A stretch of 45,498 bases of DNA from Bacteroidales bacterium (GCA_031286165.1 JAITUU010000012.1:1-45498); one strand, 5' to 3'; counted from the stretch's first letter, positions 25,802 through 34,511 are shown. The notes: generated by a model from the letters alone, not told the origin. Made by a program: numbers and translations.

Positions 25802-26182
25802 CTACATTGGACGTTCTATCATTTGAAACGGCAATTTTACAATAGATTGATAATTTTCACCCGATTCGAGCATATCGTAGTCTTCGGCTTCGTAGTACCA
25901 ATTCACGGAAACTTCGCTGCCGTGTGTTGCTGCTTGTTCCAAAAGTTTGAACATACTCAAAAAACTTTTCGATGAACTTGTGTTGAAATATTCCAATTCC
26001 ATGTTCAATACTGTTTTTTGCTGCGGATTGCGGCTGTATTCGGTGAGCCACTCAATAATCGGTTGGTAAAAGTTGCTTGCATCTTCTTGAATAGACCGTC
26101 CTTTGATGGTTATAGTGCCGCTTTGGGCGTTGCATTGAATTGTTGGTATTCTCGAAGTTCCGTAAATTTCTATGTGTTCCAT
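25802..26182 (-). CDS. SiaC-like regulatory phosphoprotein (DUF1987)
   Basis: 126 residues matching DUF1987: IEIYGTSRIPTIQCNAQSG, ITIKGRSIQEDASNFYQPI, LNMELEYFNTSSSKSFLSM (the Thr/Ser patch that is phosphorylated in SiaC), FKLLEQAATHGSEVSVNWYY and EAEDYDMLESGENY. In Pseudomonas SiaC controls a diguanylate cyclase; in Bacteroidota the partner is unclear and none (kinase SiaB or phosphatase SiaA) is nearby. It stands alone with short gaps on both sides. Confidence 0.85.
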   Translation of the reverse strand: MEHIEIYGTSRIPTIQCNAQSGTITIKGRSIQEDASNFYQPIIEWLTEYSRNPQQKTVLNMELEYFNTSSSKSFLSMFKLLEQAATHGSEVSVNWYYEAEDYDMLESGENYQSIVKLPFQMIERPM

Positions 26183-26295
26183 ATTTTTAGGTTTATGACA
26201 CAAAAAAAGAAATTATTTACGGAATAAACAAGCCGGAAACCGCATAAAAAGGGCATTTATGACGAATATCAGATTTTGCTATGACGGCACTGAAA

Positions 26296-27288
26296 CTATT
26301 TATTTTCGACCTCGTTTTTATTTTTTCCACCACCGCCAAAAATTGGGAAAGACACGTAGCGTTTCGGATTTTTTTGAATGTCGATAATCAATTTATTCAA
26401 CTGCGCTGAGGTGTTTTCCAAATTGGTGTATAATTGGTCATTTTTCATGAGTGCTCCCAGTGTGCCTTCGCCGTTATTGATGCGCGTAGTGAGTTCTTGC
26501 AGTTGTGCGGCGGTGGCTTCGGCATTGTTTATGAGCGAATGTACGTTTGCCTGACTGAGTGAATCGGCAAAAACATCTAAATTGGCGATTGCGCGGTTGA
26601 GCGTTTCGGTATTATTGCTCAGCGTTTGCGAAAAAGTGTTCACATTGCTAAGAATACTATTCATATTTTCGGCATTGCTACTGAGTATATTATCGGCACT
26701 ATTGGCGGCATGCTGCACAGCCACTATGGTGCCTTGCAGGGCTATTATGCTTTGATGAATAGATTCGGCGGTATTTTTGTTAATCAGTAATTTCAGTTGT
26801 TCTATGGTGGAAATTGCCGATTCCATAATATTATCTATATGCACTTTGTAGGGAGCAATTTCCAATCGCACTTGGTCTATAATACCGCCTTCCACATCGG
26901 CTACCAGCGTGTCGCGCGATTGTAAATTGTAGGCGGTGCGCACTTCTGGAAAAATCAAATCAATTGCTTTGGTGCCCATAATATCGGAACTGAAAATGCG
27001 TGCAACGGTATTTTGTGGAATAATTACATCGCTATTGATAGCCAATTCTACTATGAGGCGGTCGTAGGCGGAACTCATAAAACGAATGTCGCGCACTTGC
27101 CCAATTTTGAAACCGCGCAAATAGACGCCGGTATTTTTTTCCAAACCGTTAATATCTTCATACACCACGTAAAACGTGTTTTCTTTGGAAAATACATTTC
27201 TTCCTTTCAAAAAATTCAATCCCCAAAAGAGAATGGCGAGTAGTAGTACAACTAATAATCCTACGTTTATTATTTTATCTGTTTTCAT
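26296..27288 (-). CDS. MlaD/MCE-family lipid transport protein
   Basis: A 330-residue protein anchored by one N-terminal helix (VGLLVVLLLAILFWGLNFLK) and carrying an MCE domain (about 38-115; YEDINGLEKNTGVYLRGFKIG then VRDIRF). A long coiled-coil-like helical tail follows (about 155-300), rich in N, S, A, T. MCE proteins form hexameric channels that move phospholipids between membranes. It lies 210 bases downstream of the cell-wall amidase gene on the same strand, close to lptD, an envelope cluster frequently seen in this phylum. Confidence 0.9.
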   Translation of the reverse strand: MKTDKIINVGLLVVLLLAILFWGLNFLKGRNVFSKENTFYVVYEDINGLEKNTGVYLRGFKIGQVRDIRFMSSAYDRLIVELAINSDVIIPQNTVARIFSSDIMGTKAIDLIFPEVRTAYNLQSRDTLVADVEGGIIDQVRLEIAPYKVHIDNIMESAISTIEQLKLLINKNTAESIHQSIIALQGTIVAVQHAANSADNILSSNAENMNSILSNVNTFSQTLSNNTETLNRAIANLDVFADSLSQANVHSLINNAEATAAQLQELTTRINNGEGTLGALMKNDQLYTNLENTSAQLNKLIIDIQKNPKRYVSFPIFGGGGKNKNEVENK

Positions 27289-27292
27289 GTGT

Positions 27293-27330
27293 TTTTTTTA
27301 GCCCCCTAACCCCCATAGGGGGAATTGGAG
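27293..27330. repeat. C/G-rich palindromic intergenic repeat
   Basis: TAGCCCCCTAACCCCCATAG followed by GGGGAATTGG. Same family as 24310-24345; it lies just upstream of the MCE-protein gene start. Confidence 0.6.
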
Positions 27331-27390
27331 TGTGTTTTTATTGGGTTAATATTGTATGTTATTTCTGTGCGGTATGTATTGATGTTTGTC

Positions 27391-27456
27391 TGGCTTGCTT
27401 TATTGTGTTAGCAATGACAAAGAAAAAAGTGTCATTGCGAGAAACAAAGCAATCCA
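27391..27456. repeat. CATTGCGAG-type palindromic repeat
   Basis: Arms TTGCTTT...GCAATGACA (27395-27419) and TGTCATTGC...AAAGCAA (27430-27452) fold back with an internal bulge. The right half TGTCATTGCGAGAAAC AAAGCAATCC resembles a repeat scattered in many bacterial genomes. It occupies the gap between the amidase and MCE genes. Confidence 0.6.
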
Positions 27457-27498
27457 TATTTAATAATATGTGGAAATTCATAGATATTCATAGTGTTT

Positions 27499-28926
27499 TT
27501 AGGGGGCTATTTGTCGTGCTTCGCTGAGTGAAATTTTTTCGTTTCCTTTGCGAGCCACAATAAATGATTCGGGGAATTTTGCTTTTATTTGTTGTTGTAT
27601 TTTGGTAATTTCACCATAGGTGGCGGTTTTTGCAACGTTGTATTTATACCAACCGTCATCAGATATTTCATACACCGTTTCGCCTTTGAATTTTTCGGAA
27701 TTGAGAGGCATTTGCGCTCGCGATGCGGCTATTTGTACGGAATAATATACAGAATTGTTCGCTGCATTTGTTGGTGCAGGAGTTGCGATTGGTTGCGCAG
27801 CAGGTTTTGCGGGAGTTTGCGGTTGTGCGGGAGTTGTTGGTGTTGCAGGTTTTGCAGTGGATTGTGTGGGCGTTTGTACTTGTGTTGTGGTTTGATTTTG
27901 AGTAGATTGCGCAGTGTTTTGTGTTTGTGCCGTAACTTCATGCGGACGGAATACTTCGTTTGCCTGCACTTGTGCGGTTGAGGTGGTGCGCGGAGCGTTT
28001 ATTTGTGAAGAAATATCTTGCGAAGGGGTAGGAGTGGCAGGTGTTTCTTTTTTTTGTTCTTCGGGTTTTATTTCTTGCGGACGCATGGTGGAAGTTGCTT
28101 GCTGCGCCACTTTCACGTTCGATTTATTTTCAATATAGTTTTTGTAATTGCTGAACGCACGGAAGATTGCTGCCGAAATGGTATTTTTTCCTTCTTCTGT
28201 CATCAGGTAGGCTTCTTCCTCTTCGTTGCTTATAAATCCGGTTTCTACCAGCACGCTTGGCATGGTGGTTTGCCATAGTACCAAAAACGGTGCGGTGTGC
28301 ACACCTCTGTCTTTTCTCCCTACGTTTTCGCGAAATTCCGTTTGACACAATGCCGCCAAATTGCCGCTGTGCTCCAAATTGGCACTTTGCATTAAAGTAA
28401 ATAGTATGATAGATTCGGTGTCATCTACCGAAAGCCCTTTGTATTGCCCGGAGTTGGCATTTTCTTTGTCAATAGATTTATTTTCGCGCTTGGCAACTTC
28501 CAAATTCGCATTCGATTTTGAAAGACCCATAATCCATGTGTCGGTGCCCACTGCAGCTATATTGGTGCTGGCGTTCACGTGAATAGATATGAATAAATCG
28601 GCATTGGCGCGGTTGGCAATTTCGGCTCGTTTGTACAGCTCTACAAATTCATCGGTTTTGCGCGTGTAAATCACATTCACATCGGGATAGGCGGTATTGA
28701 TTAATTGCCCTGTTTTGAGAGCCATAGCAAGAGTTAAATCTTTTTCTTTCACATTTTTCCCCACCGCACCGGGGTCTTTACCGCCGTGCCCGGCATCTAT
28801 TACCACCGTGCGGAGCGAATAAGCACTATTTTGTGCAAGCGCAGAAAATGGTAATAAACACGCACACACCACAATAGGCCGGAGCAAACTGCGTTTTTGA
28901 AAGAATTGTATATTATTTTGTACCAT
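27499..28926 (-). CDS. N-acetylmuramoyl-L-alanine amidase (Amidase_3) with SPOR-like C-terminus
   Basis: Periplasmic zinc hydrolase that cleaves the peptide from muramic acid during daughter-cell separation or wall turnover. After the signal peptide (SLLRPIVVCACLLPFSALAQ) comes the catalytic domain (about 35-270): VVIDAGHGGKDPGAVG (zinc His), KRAEIANRANADLFISIHVN (second His), VLVETGFISNEEE (catalytic Glu). Then a low-complexity linker rich in T, P, Q, A (about 280-400) and a C-terminal SPOR-like peptidoglycan-binding region (YYSVQIAASRAQMPLNSEKF). I use the ATG at 28926; upstream ATGs at 28941, 28974 and 28995 only lengthen the signal. Divergent from lptD. Confidence 0.9.
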   Translation of the reverse strand: MVQNNIQFFQKRSLLRPIVVCACLLPFSALAQNSAYSLRTVVIDAGHGGKDPGAVGKNVKEKDLTLAMALKTGQLINTAYPDVNVIYTRKTDEFVELYKRAEIANRANADLFISIHVNASTNIAAVGTDTWIMGLSKSNANLEVAKRENKSIDKENANSGQYKGLSVDDTESIILFTLMQSANLEHSGNLAALCQTEFRENVGRKDRGVHTAPFLVLWQTTMPSVLVETGFISNEEEEAYLMTEEGKNTISAAIFRAFSNYKNYIENKSNVKVAQQATSTMRPQEIKPEEQKKETPATPTPSQDISSQINAPRTTSTAQVQANEVFRPHEVTAQTQNTAQSTQNQTTTQVQTPTQSTAKPATPTTPAQPQTPAKPAAQPIATPAPTNAANNSVYYSVQIAASRAQMPLNSEKFKGETVYEISDDGWYKYNVAKTATYGEITKIQQQIKAKFPESFIVARKGNEKISLSEARQIAP

Positions 28927-28974
28927 TCGTGTAATTGTCATAGCAATTTTTAGTGTGAATTTAATTTTTCTCAT

Positions 28975-28982
28975 TATTTTTG
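28975..28982 (+). promoter_or_regulatory. -7 box of lptD promoter
   Basis: TATTTTTG matches TAnnTTTG and lies 23 bases before the TTG start of lptD. It lies inside the 5' part of the divergent amidase transcript. Confidence 0.45.
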
Positions 28983-29004
28983 CCACCAAATTCAAAAAAC
29001 TAAT

Positions 29005-31578
29005 TTGACCACAAAAGTAACATATAAACTCTTGAATAACTACATTTATTGTAAATATTTTTTACTGTTTTGTTTGTTTACTTGTGTGCAATTACGAGTT
29101 TTTGCTCAAACGGACACTGCCGCAGTTGCTCTCGCTCCGCTTTCCGATACCGTAGCACAACCCCCAAAAACGTCATCGAAGGCTATTGATTCGCGTGTGG
29201 AATACGCCGCCGGCGATTCAATTATTTTCGATATTAACAAAAAACAAGTAACCACTTACGGACAAAGTGCGGTAAAATATCAAAACATAGATTTAACCGC
29301 CGAAGTGATAGAATTGGGATTGAGTAACAATGAGTTGCGTGCCTTCGGCGTGTTCGATAGCGTGAACAATAAATATGTGGGTTTGCCGGTGTATAAAGAC
29401 GGTTCCGATACCTTTGATTCCGATTCTATGCGTTATAATTTTCGCACCAAGCAGGGTTTGGCGTTTGGTGTATTTACGCAGCAAAACGAAGGATTTTTGC
29501 ATGGCGGACGCATAAAAATTCATGCAAACAGAGAAATTCACATTCAACACGGGCAATACACCACCTGCGATGAACGTCATCCGCACTTTTATGTGGAAAT
29601 ATCGAAGGGAAAAGTAATTCCGAACGATAAAATTCTCTTTGGTCCGGCATGGGTGGTGATAGACGAAATTACCTTACCTATTGTGATTCCTTTCGGTTAT
29701 TTTCCCATTACACAAGGGCGCACCAATGGTTTGGTAATTCCTTCCTTTGGCGACGATGCCTCAAAAGGATTTTTCTTTCGCAATGGAGGATATTACTTGG
29801 GAATTGGTGATTATTTCGACATTAAACTCACCGGCGATGTGTTTACCTTTGGCAGTTGGCGCACCGCAGTGCGCAGCAATTACGTTGCTCGCTACAAATT
29901 TACCGGTAGTATGGAATTTGAATACGCGAGTTTGGTGCTCGATGAAATTCGACAAAAACCAACCTTCAACATTCGTTGGAATCACCAGCAAGACCCTAAG
30001 TCGATGAATCACGGAACGTTTAGTGCCAACGTGAACTTTGGCGCAGCCTCGCACGCGCGGCAAAATTCCTACGATACCTACGATTATTTGAACACCAACA
30101 TTACTTCGGGCATTGCCTATTCCAAAGAATTTACCGGCTCGCCTTTCCGCTTGAACGCCACCTTAGACCACTCGCAAAATAATTTGGACAGCACCATTTC
30201 GCTCACCATTCCGCGTGTGCGATTCAGTATGGGGTCGTTGCAACCATTCAAAGTGCGCGGCAGCCGCAGAGAACGATTTTACAACCGTATTAGCGTGCAA
30301 TATTCCGCCGATATGCAAAATCGTTTGTTGAACGCAAAAATGGATTCTACCTTTTTTACCTCTGCCACGTGGGACGCTTTTCGCAATGGTATTCAGCACC
30401 AAATTCCTATCAGCACCAACTTTCGATTGTTCAAGCACCTGACCTTTACGCCGTCATTCAATTACACCGAGCGATGGTACACCGGTCGCGAACTGCGCGA
30501 GTGGGACGATGAAAAACCCATAACCGATACTACCTTTGGTGGTGTGGTAAAAAGCAGAGAATCAGGATTTTACAGGGTATATAACTATTCTACCGGCGTT
30601 TCGGCTACCACCAAAATTTTTGGAATGTATCAATTCAAAAATCAGTATGTGAAAGCAATTCGCCACGTGCTTACGCCTACGATTTCCTACAATTTTACTC
30701 CCGATTTTTCTGCCGATAGATTTGGATTTTACGATTATTATCAATCGAACGCCGGCGGCGACATGAACCGCTATTCCTACTTTGCCGGCGAAGTATTCGG
30801 CGTGCCGGGTGCCGGCAGGCAAAATGCCATTAGTTTTGGTATAAACAACAATGTAGAGGGGAAAATTCGCAGTAAAGCCGACACCATTACCGGCTACAAA
30901 AAAGTGAAGTTGATAGAGAGTTTGAGCATTAGCGGTTCTTACAATTTTGCCGCCGATTCTATGAACATGAGTTTGATTTCGGTGTCGGGTTATACTACGC
31001 TCATGCAGCGCGTAGCCATTCGCTATGCCGCCACATTCGACCCATACGCCGTAGTGAAAAACGAAAAAGGACAAATTCAGCGCAGCAATACCTATATGAT
31101 AGATAAATACGGAAGTTTGTGGCGCAAAATAGATGATGTGTGGAATTTTGGCGCATCGTATTCCTTCAATCCTATAAAAAATGACGAAATTCCGCCGCGC
31201 ACGGGCATTTATTCCTATTTCGATATTCCTTGGAATTTGTCGCTCAATTATAATTTGAGTGTGCCGCGCCAATACTACTACAACGAACACAATGTGCTCG
31301 ATTCGGTGGCAAATCGCGTGGTGCAAACGCTCGGTGTGAGTGGGAATTTTAGCCTTACCAAACGATGGAAAATCAATTTCTCCACCGGTTGGGATTTCCA
31401 AAACAAAGGAATTTCATACACTACGCTCAATTTGAACCGCGATTTACACTGTTGGGAAATGCTCTTCAACTGGGTGCCAATGGGAACGCAAAAACGCTGG
31501 GAATTTACCATTCGCGTGAAAGCCGATATGCTCCGCGATGTGAAGTATAATATGCGTAGTTCTAATGTGTATTTTTAA
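29005..31578 (+). CDS. lptD: LPS-assembly outer-membrane protein LptD
   Basis: Large outer-membrane barrel that inserts LPS into the outer leaflet. 857 residues: signal region (YFLLFCLFTCVQLRVFAQ), an N-terminal OstA/LptC-like jellyroll (about 70-210; VEYAAGDSIIFDINKKQV, TTYGQSAVKYQNIDLTAEV, ALGVF-like turns, QHGQYTTCDERHPHFYVE) and a C-terminal barrel with many aromatic strands, starting with LPIVIPFGYFPITQGRTNGL. The start is uncertain: no ATG is in frame near the signal, so TTG 29005 or TTG 29032 is used. Divergent from the amidase and close to the MCE gene. Bacteroidota LptD often carries OstA in this arrangement. Confidence 0.88.
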   Translation: MTTKVTYKLLNNYIYCKYFLLFCLFTCVQLRVFAQTDTAAVALAPLSDTVAQPPKTSSKAIDSRVEYAAGDSIIFDINKKQVTTYGQSAVKYQNIDLTAEVIELGLSNNELRAFGVFDSVNNKYVGLPVYKDGSDTFDSDSMRYNFRTKQGLAFGVFTQQNEGFLHGGRIKIHANREIHIQHGQYTTCDERHPHFYVEISKGKVIPNDKILFGPAWVVIDEITLPIVIPFGYFPITQGRTNGLVIPSFGDDASKGFFFRNGGYYLGIGDYFDIKLTGDVFTFGSWRTAVRSNYVARYKFTGSMEFEYASLVLDEIRQKPTFNIRWNHQQDPKSMNHGTFSANVNFGAASHARQNSYDTYDYLNTNITSGIAYSKEFTGSPFRLNATLDHSQNNLDSTISLTIPRVRFSMGSLQPFKVRGSRRERFYNRISVQYSADMQNRLLNAKMDSTFFTSATWDAFRNGIQHQIPISTNFRLFKHLTFTPSFNYTERWYTGRELREWDDEKPITDTTFGGVVKSRESGFYRVYNYSTGVSATTKIFGMYQFKNQYVKAIRHVLTPTISYNFTPDFSADRFGFYDYYQSNAGGDMNRYSYFAGEVFGVPGAGRQNAISFGINNNVEGKIRSKADTITGYKKVKLIESLSISGSYNFAADSMNMSLISVSGYTTLMQRVAIRYAATFDPYAVVKNEKGQIQRSNTYMIDKYGSLWRKIDDVWNFGASYSFNPIKNDEIPPRTGIYSYFDIPWNLSLNYNLSVPRQYYYNEHNVLDSVANRVVQTLGVSGNFSLTKRWKINFSTGWDFQNKGISYTTLNLNRDLHCWEMLFNWVPMGTQKRWEFTIRVKADMLRDVKYNMRSSNVYF
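29012..29019 (-). promoter_or_regulatory. -7 box of amidase promoter
   Basis: TACTTTTG on the minus strand, overlapping the first codons of lptD. Predicted start near 29005, so the two divergent transcripts overlap by about 15 bases. Confidence 0.45.
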
Positions 31579-31666
31579 GGGTTAGGAAAATTCAATTAAA
31601 ATTTCTATTTTTGCACAAATATTCAGAATCAGGATTTATAAAATTAAAAGATTAGTAGGATTCTTT

Positions 31667-31700
31667 CTCCCCTCTCTTTCGGAGAGGGCGGGGGGGAGGC
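31667..31700. repeat. C/G-rich palindromic intergenic repeat
   Basis: CTCCCCTCTCTTTCGGAGAG then GGCGGGGGGGAG. Inner stem CCCTCTC/GAGAGGG around TTTCG-type loop; same C/G class as 24203 and 24310. It lies in the 400-base gap between lptD and the first methylase gene. Confidence 0.6.
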
Positions 31701-31762
31701 TAATTTAAAACAGCATTTAAAAAATAAGAAACAAAAATTTTTAAAACATATTTTTAATTTGA

Positions 31763-31909
31763 GCTAACGCTCTTATTCTCTCGTCTGAAATCTGGTAAAT
31801 TTTAAACGTAAGTGAGAATAAGTTCGCAGAGGTTCACGCTCCATAGGGCGTGAACTGTTTGCGCTTATGTACTTACAAGGTAATACCAGAACCTCAGACG
31901 AACGTAAGC
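31763..31909. repeat. 147-base nested imperfect palindrome upstream of the restriction locus
   Basis: Arms pair in order: GCTAACG with CGTAAGC (one mismatch), CGTCTGA with TCAGACG, TCTGGTA with TACCAGA, GTAAGT with ACTTAC, TAAG with CTTA, CGCA with TGCG, and at the apex GTTCACGC (31832-31839) with GCGTGAAC (31848-31855). The nested order means the whole can fold as one long hairpin as RNA or extrude as DNA. It may be a small non-autonomous mobile element, a structured leader or a small RNA. The 402-base gap 31579-31980 otherwise holds the repeat above, a second hairpin below and a weak -7 box at 31606. Confidence 0.75.
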
Positions 31910-31938
31910 AAAAAACAGTTTTCACGCTTTTTTTATGT

Positions 31939-31978
31939 GCTTTCGGGAATAGGCGTTGTGCCTCGAAACCCGAAAAGC
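31939..31978 (+). promoter_or_regulatory. leader hairpin just before the first methylase ATG
   Basis: GCTTTCGGG (31939-31947) pairs with CCCGAAAAGC (31969-31978; one bulged A) and inside it AGGC with GCCT. The stem ends two bases before the ATG at 31981, so it could mask translation initiation. Confidence 0.45.
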
Positions 31979-31980
31979 AA

Positions 31981-32670
31981 ATGGCTGAAAACGAACCCGA
32001 AAAACAAGTAAAATCCAAGCAGCGCGTGGCAGACCACGGCGAGGTGTTTACTGCCGAGCGCGAGGTGAATGCCATGCTCGACCTCGTGAAGCCCGAAACC
32101 GAGCGCATAGACTCGCGCTTTTTGGAACCCGCCTGCGGCAACGGCAATTTTCTTGCCGAAATCCTACGCCGAAAACTCGCCGTTGTGGAACGCACGTATG
32201 CCAAAAACCAAGCTGACTACGAGCGATACGCCGTGCTTGCCGTGAGCAGTATGTACGGCATAGATATTTTGCACGACAACGTAACGGAGTGCCGCGAGCG
32301 GCTCTACGATATTTTCAACGAAACATACACCGCCCTTTATGGCGCGATCTGCTTGGATGAGTGCCGCCGCAGCGTGCGGTTTTTGTTGGAAACAAACATA
32401 GTGTGGGGCGATGCGCTGGATTTTACCAATCCCGAAACGAAACAGCCGTTAGTTCTTGCCGAGTGGAGCGCGGTGAGCAGCACAATGTTCCAACGCCGCG
32501 ATTACCAATTTCGTTTTTTGGTGGAAAAAACGCACCAATTTTCTCTTTTTAGCGATGAAGGCGACCCTGCCGATATTGACCAACCCGTGAAAGACTACCC
32601 GTTGGTACATTTTCTACAATTATCTGAACCGTCCGAATTGTCTGAACCTCGATTTTTACAAGATGTATAA
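31981..32670 (+). CDS. DNA methylase-like protein, motif I subunit (no NPPY)
   Basis: 229 residues starting MAENEPEKQVKSKQRVADHG. The segment KQRVADHGEVFTAEREVNAM and motif I EPACGNGNF (49-57) are those of N6-adenine DNA methylases, with AVSSMYGIDILHDNVTECRE after it. No NPPY/DPPY catalytic motif is visible, so it may be an inactive partner of the next gene, which has both motifs. I prefer 31981 over the ATG at 31867, which lies inside the long palindrome and adds an unlikely 38-residue leader. The last residues (after about 215, LSEPSELSEPRFLQDV) are encoded by a dispersed repeat. First gene of the restriction locus. Confidence 0.75.
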   Translation: MAENEPEKQVKSKQRVADHGEVFTAEREVNAMLDLVKPETERIDSRFLEPACGNGNFLAEILRRKLAVVERTYAKNQADYERYAVLAVSSMYGIDILHDNVTECRERLYDIFNETYTALYGAICLDECRRSVRFLLETNIVWGDALDFTNPETKQPLVLAEWSAVSSTMFQRRDYQFRFLVEKTHQFSLFSDEGDPADIDQPVKDYPLVHFLQLSEPSELSEPRFLQDV

Positions 32671-32899
32671 GATTTACAAGACGATAACACAAAAACAGAA
32701 ATGAATACAACAACAAACAGAAATCTTGATAATCCTGCAAATCCTGATAAAATCTTGGTTCAAGACAATTATCTGAACCTCGATTTTTACAAGATGTATA
32801 AGATTCACAAGATGATAACACAAAAACAGAAATGAACACAATAATCGAACATAATCAAGGTAATCCTGAAAATCCTGATAAAATCGTGGTTCAAGACAA
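32641..32899. repeat. tandem direct duplication (131-base unit) spanning the end of one methylase and the start of the next
   Basis: TCTGAACCTCGATTTTTACA begins at 32641 and again at 32772; the two units (32641-32771 and 32772-32899) are near-identical through AAATGAA and the later AATCCTGATAAAATC and GGTTCAAGACAA words, which themselves resemble a repeat common in Bacteroidota. The first unit holds the stop of the upstream gene and a 44-codon reading frame (32701-32835) whose TGA overlaps the ATG of the next gene. It may be a relic of the duplicated gene start. Confidence 0.8.
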
Positions 32900-34442
32900 G
32901 GTTCAGACGAAAAACACGTATAATCCCGATGTGCTTTCGTGTCTTGCCAATTTGAGCAACGATGAGGTGTTTACGCCGCCCGCGCTGGCAAATCAAATAC
33001 TCGATATTCTGCCTGCCTCGCTTTGGAGCAATCCCGAAGCGCGGTTTTTAGACCCGGTGTGCAAGTCGGGCGTGTTTCTGCGCGAAATTGCCAAGCGGCT
33101 GATGGAAGGTTTGAAAGACATTTTCCCCGATGAACAGGAGCGAACCAACCATGTTTTTACCAAACAACTTTTTGGTATGGGCATAACAGAAATCACCGCC
33201 ATTATTTCGCGCCGGAGCCTCTATTGCAGCAAGGTGGCAAACAGCAAATACTCCGTGTGCAGCGACTTTGCCGATGAGCAGGGCAATATCCGCTACGAAC
33301 GTATGCAGCACACCTTCAAAAACGGCAAATGCCTCTATTGCAGTGCAAGCCAAGAGGTGTACGACCGCACCGAAGATGCCGAAACATACGCCTACCCATT
33401 TATTCACGAACAAAATCTCTTTGAAAATATGAAATTTGATGTCATTATCGGAAATCCGCCCTATCAGTTGAGTGATGGCAGTGGGGGTAGTAGCGACAGT
33501 GCTATTCCTATTTATAATAAGTTTATAGAACAAGCCATTGCCCTAAATTCTAAGTATTTAGTGATGATTATTCCTTCAAAATGGATGGTTGGAGGGCGTG
33601 GACTTGATAAATTTCGTGAAACATTTTCAGAAGATAAACGAGTGAGAATTATTGTAGATTATGAAAATTCTTCAGATTGTTTTCAAGGACTTCATATTGA
33701 TAGTGGCGTTTGTTATTTTTTATGGGACAGAAACTATTGCGGTGATGTGGAGTACACATATATTAAAGCAAATGGAAAAAAATCAACAATTAAACGCTCA
33801 TTAAAAAATTCGTACTATAAATACATTGTGCGCGATAGTGAAGTTATGAGTATTTTGGAAAAAGTAAGCAAAGGTAAAAGTTTCGCAACAATAGTTTCAA
33901 ATGTGCGACCATTTGGTATTCGTAAATATTTGTTCAATGAACCAGAACGGTATCCTGATTTTGGGTTGCAAGATAAACCATTTCCAAATTCGGTAAAAGT
34001 GTATGGGGTCAAAGGTATTAAGGGAGGTGCGAAAAGAGTAAATGGTTACATTAAAAGAGAAAAAGTACCTACTCGTAAAGACGATATAGACAAATTCAAA
34101 TTGTTTTTCACAACTTCGTATTCGACAAATGCTTTTATACCACCAGCACCAATAGTAGCAGGAAAAGGAGAAATCTGTACTGAAACCTTTCTGCTTGTCG
34201 GACCATTTGAAAACCAAATTCAACAAGGAAATTGCTTAAATTATATTTCAACAAATTTTTTTCGCACGTTACTTTTTATTGGAAAAGGTTCTATGCAAGT
34301 TACAAGCGAGGTGTTTGCTTTAATTCCCCTCCAAGACTTTTCCGAAGCGTGGACGGACGAGAAGTTGTATAAAAAATACAATTTATCGCAAGAAGAAATA
34401 GATTTTATAGAATCAATGGTAAAACCTATGGAATTGAATTGA
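32832..34442 (+). CDS. Eco57I-type N6-adenine DNA methylase
   Basis: 536 residues. It shows motif I in RFLDPVCKSGVFLREI (about 72-87) after NDEVFTPPALANQILDIL, a cysteine pair segment YCSKVANSKYSVC / NGKCLYCSAS (131-172) that could bind zinc, and the catalytic motif VIIGNPPYQLSDG (NPPY, 208-211). A target-recognition-like C-terminal half follows. It methylates adenine in its recognition site; the site is unknown. N-terminal residues 9-22 (QGNPENPDKIVVQD) are encoded by the duplicated repeat. The GIY-YIG helicase downstream is the likely cleaving partner; similar two-methylase-plus-helicase sets exist in other genomes. Confidence 0.85.
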   Translation: MNTIIEHNQGNPENPDKIVVQDKVQTKNTYNPDVLSCLANLSNDEVFTPPALANQILDILPASLWSNPEARFLDPVCKSGVFLREIAKRLMEGLKDIFPDEQERTNHVFTKQLFGMGITEITAIISRRSLYCSKVANSKYSVCSDFADEQGNIRYERMQHTFKNGKCLYCSASQEVYDRTEDAETYAYPFIHEQNLFENMKFDVIIGNPPYQLSDGSGGSSDSAIPIYNKFIEQAIALNSKYLVMIIPSKWMVGGRGLDKFRETFSEDKRVRIIVDYENSSDCFQGLHIDSGVCYFLWDRNYCGDVEYTYIKANGKKSTIKRSLKNSYYKYIVRDSEVMSILEKVSKGKSFATIVSNVRPFGIRKYLFNEPERYPDFGLQDKPFPNSVKVYGVKGIKGGAKRVNGYIKREKVPTRKDDIDKFKLFFTTSYSTNAFIPPAPIVAGKGEICTETFLLVGPFENQIQQGNCLNYISTNFFRTLLFIGKGSMQVTSEVFALIPLQDFSEAWTDEKLYKKYNLSQEEIDFIESMVKPMELN

Positions 34443-34511
34443 AAATTGAAAGTTGAAAATTACCTTCGGTGAGGGCTTCGCCATTCGTAATTTTTAATTA
34501 GTAATTAAAAA
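34443..34511. repeat. dispersed AT-rich repeat with GGTGAGGGCTTCGCC core
   Basis: AAATTGAAAGTTGAAAATTA, then CCTTCGGTGAGGGCTTCGCC, then ATTCGTAATTTTTAATTAG. It starts right after the methylase stop codon and shares GTTGAAAATT and TAATTTTTAATT words with 23190-23250. Confidence 0.6.

Noticed and set aside
30562..31401. 279-codon minus-strand frame inside lptD
   Set aside because: Mirror of the barrel-coding strand; no motif, no promoter and full overlap with lptD.
31867..31980. longer N-terminus for the first methylase gene
   Set aside because: It begins inside the nested palindrome and crosses a second hairpin; residues do not fit the family, which begins close to MAENEPEK.
32641..32899. 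CRISPR-like array
   Set aside because: Only two long near-identical units without spacers; it is a tandem duplication.
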